Source: Pseudomonas paraglycinae
GTDB lineage: Bacteria > Pseudomonadota > Gammaproteobacteria > Pseudomonadales > Pseudomonadaceae
Direction of reading: 5' to 3'
Assembly: GCF_021601625.1 (NCBI RefSeq)
Contig: NZ_BQHR01000013.1
Location: 1 to 64,000 of the forward strand
DNA length: 64,000 bases
Numbering within the stretch: the first letter of the stretch is position 1; every line of letters begins with the position of its first letter. Below, piece by piece: positions 59,748-64,000 of this stretch. The notes under the pieces were generated by a model. It was not told the DNA's origin and made no database searches. It saw only the letters and a program-made list of their open reading frames with translations. The position numbers were made by a program, and so were the translations under genes.

Positions 59748-61658
59748 TCAGAACTGATAACTGGCCTTGAGACCGCCGCTGAAACCGTGGCTGTTGCCCC
59801 CACTACTGGCACCGACCTCGGCGCCAAGGCTCAGAGCACCGAGGCTGGCCATCAGGTTGACGCCGCCGCTGAACTGATCGCGGTTGTCGAACGCCGCGCG
59901 CTGCTCGATATCCAGCCCCAGCAGGTGCCCTTCGCTGTCGACCTGATGATCGCCGAGCACATGCTCGTAACCGACCCGCACGCCCGGCACCAGTTGCCAC
60001 GCGCCCATCGGCATCGGGGCGAACGAGACGTCGAGATTGGCCACCGCACTGCGGCGGGTTTCTTGAATGTCATCCACATTGAGCGCCAATTCGCTGCCCT
60101 TCTCCTGGAAGCCCGACAGGTCCAGACGACTGACGCGCACGCCGAGGCTCGGCTCCAGAATCACAGTATTCAGCGGCATGCGATAACCCAGCGCCAGCGT
60201 CGCGCCGCTGAGATTACCGCGGGTGTCGCCCTTCGCCGAGCCGAGGCCGCCGCCGAGGTCGCGTTTGCTGTCGTAGTCGACGTAACCGGCGCTGAGGTTG
60301 GAATCGACAAACAGGCCACGTTCCAGACTGGTGAAGCCATAACGCGCGCCAAGGTCGAGGAAGGTGAAATCGGTGTCAGCCTCCCCACCTGCGCCGCCCA
60401 CCGAGCCTTTGCTGTAACCGATGCCGCCGCGAGCGCTGAATTGTTCGGAAAAACGCTGGGTGACGCCAACCATCAGCCCCTGGCTGTGTTCATTGCTGCT
60501 TTGCGCATGGGCCGAACCGTCGGTGCCGAGGTAACCGGCGAGCGCGGTGCTCCACAAGCGGTACTGGCCGACCTTGAGGTCAGTGCCGCTGGCGAACGGC
60601 GCGGCGGCCTGCTCGATCATTGCGTTTTGACGCAGCAGGTAACTCGCCGCATCGGCGTGCACCTGACCGCCGACCGTGGACTCGACACCGCCGAGGGTGC
60701 CGGCGTCGATGGCCGATTGCAGGTAGTAGTTGTAGGCGCTGTAGGTGCCCGAGAGTTTACTGTTCTGCAACTCCCGCAACAGTTGCGCACCGGCGGCAGC
60801 GTTGCCGATAAGCCCGACCTGACCCGGCAGGCTGTTGTACTCGACCATTTTGCCGCGCAGTACATAGATGGTTTCCTGGGACAGACCCAGCCCCTGTTTG
60901 AGGTAGTTGTCCATGCTGCCGTATTGCGCGGTCACCTGATCCAGACCCGCTTGCAGGTAACTGGCCTCGACGCCCAGCAGCGGCGCGTAGATCGCGGCCA
61001 TGCTCGGCGGCATCATCGCCAGGGTCTTGGCCACCCGTGCAGCGGTGTAGTCGTTGGTCGCCAGGTAATTGCTCATGATCGTGGCGTTATCCACGCCGGC
61101 GATGCTCAACAGAACGGCAGCGGTCCAGCCGGTGCGGTCCTTGCCGGCGGTGCAATGGAACAGCGCGGCGCCGTCGACACCGGCCAGTTCATTGAACAGC
61201 GCACCGAACTGACCACGCATGCCGGCATCGCTGACGAACGCACGGTTGGTTTCCTGCATCATCGCAATCGCATCGGCTGCGCTTTTGAACGACACGGTGG
61301 TGATGTTCGCGCCGGAGGTGGTGCTGCCGATGATGTCGATGTTCTGGTAGGTCGCACCGCTTGGCATCGTGTCCGGCGTGCTGGCAATTTCGCTGGGCGT
61401 GCGCAGGTCGTACACCGACTTGATCCCCAGACCGTTGAGGGTCGCCAGATCCGCCGCCGTCGGCGTCAGGGCATTGGAACGGTAAAACACCCCGGCGCGC
61501 ATCGTGCCGTCGTGGGTCGTGGAATAGGCGGTTGTGGTGCCGGCGATATCCCGAAAATTGTCGATGCCCGCCAGACGCGGGGTATCGAGATCGGCGGCTT
61601 GGGCGGCAGCAATGGACAGACTCAGCACGGACAGCGAACACACAAGACGTTGAAACAC
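59748..61658 (-). CDS. Autotransporter with a tyrosine-phosphatase passenger
   Basis: The 636-residue protein has a signal peptide (CSLSVLSLSIAAAQA), a passenger with the protein-tyrosine-phosphatase loop HCTAGKDRTGW (C-x5-R) at about 171-181 in an IphP-like fold starting DNFRDIAGTTTAY, and a C-terminal autotransporter beta barrel (about 360-636) with a terminal aromatic (Y-Q-F). The enzyme would be displayed at or released from the outer membrane. Passenger target unknown. The gene is monocistronic. Confidence 0.88.
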   Translation of the reverse strand: MFQRLVCSLSVLSLSIAAAQAADLDTPRLAGIDNFRDIAGTTTAYSTTHDGTMRAGVFYRSNALTPTAADLATLNGLGIKSVYDLRTPSEIASTPDTMPSGATYQNIDIIGSTTSGANITTVSFKSAADAIAMMQETNRAFVSDAGMRGQFGALFNELAGVDGAALFHCTAGKDRTGWTAAVLLSIAGVDNATIMSNYLATNDYTAARVAKTLAMMPPSMAAIYAPLLGVEASYLQAGLDQVTAQYGSMDNYLKQGLGLSQETIYVLRGKMVEYNSLPGQVGLIGNAAAGAQLLRELQNSKLSGTYSAYNYYLQSAIDAGTLGGVESTVGGQVHADAASYLLRQNAMIEQAAAPFASGTDLKVGQYRLWSTALAGYLGTDGSAHAQSSNEHSQGLMVGVTQRFSEQFSARGGIGYSKGSVGGAGGEADTDFTFLDLGARYGFTSLERGLFVDSNLSAGYVDYDSKRDLGGGLGSAKGDTRGNLSGATLALGYRMPLNTVILEPSLGVRVSRLDLSGFQEKGSELALNVDDIQETRRSAVANLDVSFAPMPMGAWQLVPGVRVGYEHVLGDHQVDSEGHLLGLDIEQRAAFDNRDQFSGGVNLMASLGALSLGAEVGASSGGNSHGFSGGLKASYQF

Positions 61659-61882
61659 GGGGCAGCCTCACTGGAAACAGGTTGGGCTGCCCACTATCTG
61701 CATTGAAATGTGACGGAATATGACAATTGCGCGAGGGCCGGAAATAGCGGCGCGATCTGTCCGTTTGCCGCGTTTTCTGTCCGTTTTATACGCACTGATC
61801 GTTTAAATCCTCGACACGTTTTGACGTTTTTTTTGCAAGCGGCAACGTAAAATGCCCTCCCCAGCCATCGTGGAAGCCGTCA

Positions 61883-62137
61883 ATGACCGACGCAGACGAA
61901 GAAATCCTGAACCAGGCAGCGCACTGGTGCCTGCGCCTGCAGGAGGACGATTGCACGCCCGACGAACGCCAGGCGTTTGAGCAGTGGATTCAACTCAGCC
62001 CGCGCCACGCCTTCGAATACGCGAAAATGCTGGAAATCTGGGACATCAGCGAGCAATTGCCGAACCACTCGACGACTCGCAAAAAACTGCTGACCGATCC
62101 TCCCCGGCCCGCCGCGAAGGAGCAATCCTCACGGTGA
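61883..62137 (+). CDS. Orphan DUF4880 (FecR N-terminal) protein
   Basis: The 84-residue protein contains AAHWCLRLQEDDCTPDERQAF and EQWIQLSPRHAFEYAKMLEI, the DUF4880 helix pair that in FecR-type anti-sigma regulators binds the sigma factor. The rest of FecR (membrane helix and periplasmic sensor) is absent and no sigma gene is next to it. It could be a free-standing antisigma module or a truncated regulator. GGAAG precedes ATG 61883. Confidence 0.8.
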   Translation: MTDADEEILNQAAHWCLRLQEDDCTPDERQAFEQWIQLSPRHAFEYAKMLEIWDISEQLPNHSTTRKKLLTDPPRPAAKEQSSR

Positions 62138-62192
62138 GCATTCGGGGTTAGAATCCGCGGGGTTCGGCTTACAGTTTAAGGATGATCCCGGC

Positions 62193-62687
62193 ATGGCCAC
62201 CCCCGACATTTCCCTGCAAGACACCGCCGCCCCCGAGGGCGTCTGCTTTGGCTGCGGCAGCAGCAACCCACACGGTTTGCACATCAAGAGCTTCTGGCAC
62301 GAAGACGGCGTGCACGTCATGGCCGAGCACGTGCCCGAGGCCAAATACTGCGGCTGGCCGGAGCTGGTCTACGGCGGTTTGATCGCGATGCTGGTGGACT
62401 GCCATTCCAACTGGACGGCGATGGCTTATCACTATCGGACCGAGCAACGCGAACCCGAAAGCCTGCCGCGCATCAACTGCGTCACCGGCAACCTCGGCAT
62501 CAAGTTCATCAAACCGACGCCGATGGGCGTGCCGCTGACGCTGAAGGCTAAAGTCGAAGGTGAAGTCGGGCGTAAGACCCGAGTGATCTGCGAGGTCTAC
62601 GCCGGGGATGTGCTCACGGCAGTGGGCGATTCGGTGTTTGTGCGAGTGGATACCGAGCAGTTGGCTGCGGCCGCGCACGGTCGCTGA
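62193..62687 (+). CDS. PaaI-type hotdog thioesterase
   Basis: The 164-residue protein has the hotdog helix ELVYGGLIAMLVDCHSNWTA (central HGG-like/D motif) and a leading CFGCGSSNPHGLHIKSF segment, found in one PaaI subgroup. It probably hydrolyses an acyl-CoA. AAGGAT lies before ATG 62193. The RidA gene follows 24 nt later. Confidence 0.85.
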   Translation: MATPDISLQDTAAPEGVCFGCGSSNPHGLHIKSFWHEDGVHVMAEHVPEAKYCGWPELVYGGLIAMLVDCHSNWTAMAYHYRTEQREPESLPRINCVTGNLGIKFIKPTPMGVPLTLKAKVEGEVGRKTRVICEVYAGDVLTAVGDSVFVRVDTEQLAAAAHGR

Positions 62688-62711
62688 AATCCGTTACTGA
62701 AGGAAAACACG

Positions 62712-63107
62712 ATGTCCGACCGCAAAATCATCATCCCCGACTCCATGAAAACCATCGTCGAACGCGCCGGATACGCGCCGGCGGTTCTGGTCGGCGACAC
62801 GCTTTACTGCGCCGGCCAGGTGGGCCGGACGGCTGACTTGAAGGTCATCGAAGACCCCGAGCAACAGTTCATTCGTGCCTGGGAAAACCTCGACGAAGTG
62901 CTGAAGGCCGGTGGCTGCACCTTCAACGATGTGGTGGAGATGACCACCTATCACGTCGACATGAGCCAACACATGCCGGTGTTTCGCGAAGTGAAAAACC
63001 GCGTATTCCCCAAAAGCTTCTGCGCCTGGACCTGCATCGGTGTCAGCGAGCTGGCCCATCCGGGGCTGCTGGTGGAAATCAAATGCGTGGCGGTGCGCAG
63101 ACGCTGA
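62712..63107 (+). CDS. RidA family protein
   Basis: The 131-residue protein has RidA features: ERAGYAPAVLVGDTLYCAGQVG, EDPEQQFIRAWENLDEVLKAG, and FVDMTTYHVDMS-type segment (VEMTTYHVDMSQHMP). The usual Arg near the end is not obvious (CAWTCIGVSELAHPG), so it belongs to a divergent subgroup. AAGGAAAACACG precedes the ATG. It is close to the thioesterase and converges with the agmatine deiminase. Confidence 0.85.
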   Translation: MSDRKIIIPDSMKTIVERAGYAPAVLVGDTLYCAGQVGRTADLKVIEDPEQQFIRAWENLDEVLKAGGCTFNDVVEMTTYHVDMSQHMPVFREVKNRVFPKSFCAWTCIGVSELAHPGLLVEIKCVAVRRR

Positions 63108-63110
63108 GCC

Positions 63111-64000
63111 TTACGCCGGCTGGTGACTGGTCACGCAGTGAATCCCGCCACCACCGGCCGCAATGGCGTCGATGTTGATCTGCACCACGTCGCGGTTCGG
63201 ATAGAGTTTTTTCAGCAGGTCGAAGGCCTTCTTGTCCGCGCCCTTGTCGCCAAATTCCGGGGCAATCACCGCGCCGTTGATCACGAAATAGTTGATGTAA
63301 CCGGCCGCGAAGTCGTCGTTGTCCTTGTTGAATTTGGTGTTGCGCGGCTTCAGCGGTGGCGACACGGTGTGGATCTGCAACGGACGACCGTCGGCGTCGG
63401 TAGCCTTTTTCAGGATTTCCAGGTGCGCCAGGGTGACCTTGCTGTCGTAGGAGCGCGGATCGGTGTCGAGGTTGGCGATCACCACGCCGGGCGTGACGAA
63501 GCGCGCATAGAAATCGACGTGGGCATCGGTGATGTCCTTGCCCTTGATGCCCGGCAGCCAGATGATCTTGCGCAGGCCCAAACGTGCTTTCAACTCGGCC
63601 TCAACATCGGCCTTGCTCCAGCCGGGGTTGCGGTTTTCGTTGACCCAGCAGCTTTCAGTCATGATCGCGGTGCCGTGGCCGTCGACTTCGATGCCGCCGC
63701 CCTCGCCCACCAGTTCGCTGCGCTGGTAGGTCGCCTGCGCATCGGCCGCCACGCGTTTGGCGATCTTCGCGTCCTTCGAATGCTGTTGCTTGTTGCCCCA
63801 GCCGCTGAAGTTGAAGTCCACGGCGCCGAGTCCGTTTTTGTCGTCGATGACGAAGTTGGCGCTGATGTCACGCATCCAGATGTCGTCGAGGTTGGCGATC
63901 TGGTAGGTGATGTTGGAGGTGCCGCAGATCTCTTCGGCCAGGCTGCGTTCGCCGCTGCGGCAGTAGATGGTCAGCGGTTCGTAGCGGGCGATGGCGCGGG
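63111..64000 (-). CDS. Agmatine deiminase family protein, start beyond the window
   Basis: The frame is open to the right edge, so the N-terminus is missing. Visible blocks are DIWMRDISANFVIDDKNG, VDFNFSGWGNKQQ, GGGIEVDGHGTAIMTESCW and the catalytic end GGGGIHCVTSHQP with the nucleophile Cys. The family hydrolyses agmatine to N-carbamoylputrescine and ammonia. Pseudomonas often has a second, secreted paralogue; which one this is cannot be told without the missing end. Confidence 0.87.
   Translation of the reverse strand, partial: RAIARYEPLTIYCRSGERSLAEEICGTSNITYQIANLDDIWMRDISANFVIDDKNGLGAVDFNFSGWGNKQQHSKDAKIAKRVAADAQATYQRSELVGEGGGIEVDGHGTAIMTESCWVNENRNPGWSKADVEAELKARLGLRKIIWLPGIKGKDITDAHVDFYARFVTPGVVIANLDTDPRSYDSKVTLAHLEILKKATDADGRPLQIHTVSPPLKPRNTKFNKDNDDFAAGYINYFVINGAVIAPEFGDKGADKKAFDLLKKLYPNRDVVQINIDAIAAGGGGIHCVTSHQPA

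Noticed and set aside
59787-61706. A 639-codon plus-strand frame opposite the autotransporter
   Set aside because: It is an antisense shadow; composition is unlike real proteins and the minus strand has clear phosphatase and barrel domains.

Overview
The window looks like a chromosomal segment of a Pseudomonas of the fluorescens group. The evidence is the high-GC backbone, the many Pseudomonas-style protein families (DUF6124, YfcF, RlhA, CigR, ArsH, CusCBA, PLDc_N) and the dispersed palindromic repeats typical of that group. This is inferred from gene content; no rRNA, tRNA or CRISPR array is visible. Most of the window is ordinary accessory chromosome: transporters, AraC/LysR/GlxA regulators, short-chain dehydrogenases and small conserved proteins. 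Two AT-rich blocks on the minus strand stand out as transferred defence DNA.

Region 1 (1-4430) is an AT-rich defence operon on the minus strand: a SIR2-type NADase candidate, a HerA-type ATPase, a KTSC-domain protein, and a zinc-ribbon protein interrupted by a single-base frameshift. Region 2 (4730-11060) holds small conserved proteins (DUF7079-like, DUF6124, P-loop kinase-like, DUF2625, SUKH), a YfcF glutathione transferase, a GNAT enzyme, a mug gene with an internal deletion and a TauE/SafE permease. Palindromic GGGGACAG repeats lie among them. Region 3 (11150-26775) carries an FAD oxidoreductase, two secreted tandem-repeat proteins built on a 13-residue unit, CigR, a VOC protein, a PhyH-type dioxygenase, a MarR-GNAT fusion with a palindromic operator on its -10 box, three SDR enzymes with AraC regulators, an MFS transporter with a LysR regulator, and DUF1206.

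Region 4 (26800-33365) has hemerythrin, a lysine-rich protein and a YfcE-like phosphoesterase. A 34-bp stretch spanning the phosphoesterase stop codon is repeated 4.9 kb away. Between the two copies lies a second AT-rich cassette: a Septu-like ATPase plus HNH pair and an unusual HNH protein with amphipathic N-terminal repeats and C-terminal membrane segments. No integrase is visible in it. Region 5 (33396-45036) has a LysE exporter, an arsR-arsC-arsH operon without a pump gene, a CusCBA efflux operon led by a Met/Cys-rich periplasmic peptide, and a large MscS-type channel. Region 6 (45080-64000) holds DUF2986, TrmK, LysE with an AraC regulator, an alpha/beta hydrolase, GlxA, MFS, RlhA, RidA, DUF72 and an HhH protein. 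It continues with a second DUF6124 gene, an MHS-type permease, a phosphatase-autotransporter fusion, an orphan DUF4880 protein, a thioesterase, another RidA and an agmatine deiminase cut by the window edge.

The least explained signal is a roughly 340-nt leader found in front of both DUF6124 genes, with a truncated orphan copy at 21493. The two full copies differ in sequence but keep the same hairpins through compensatory changes. A box pattern in the leader (sense, antisense, sense) suggests alternative pairing. It behaves like a conserved structured RNA, but its function cannot be read from sequence.
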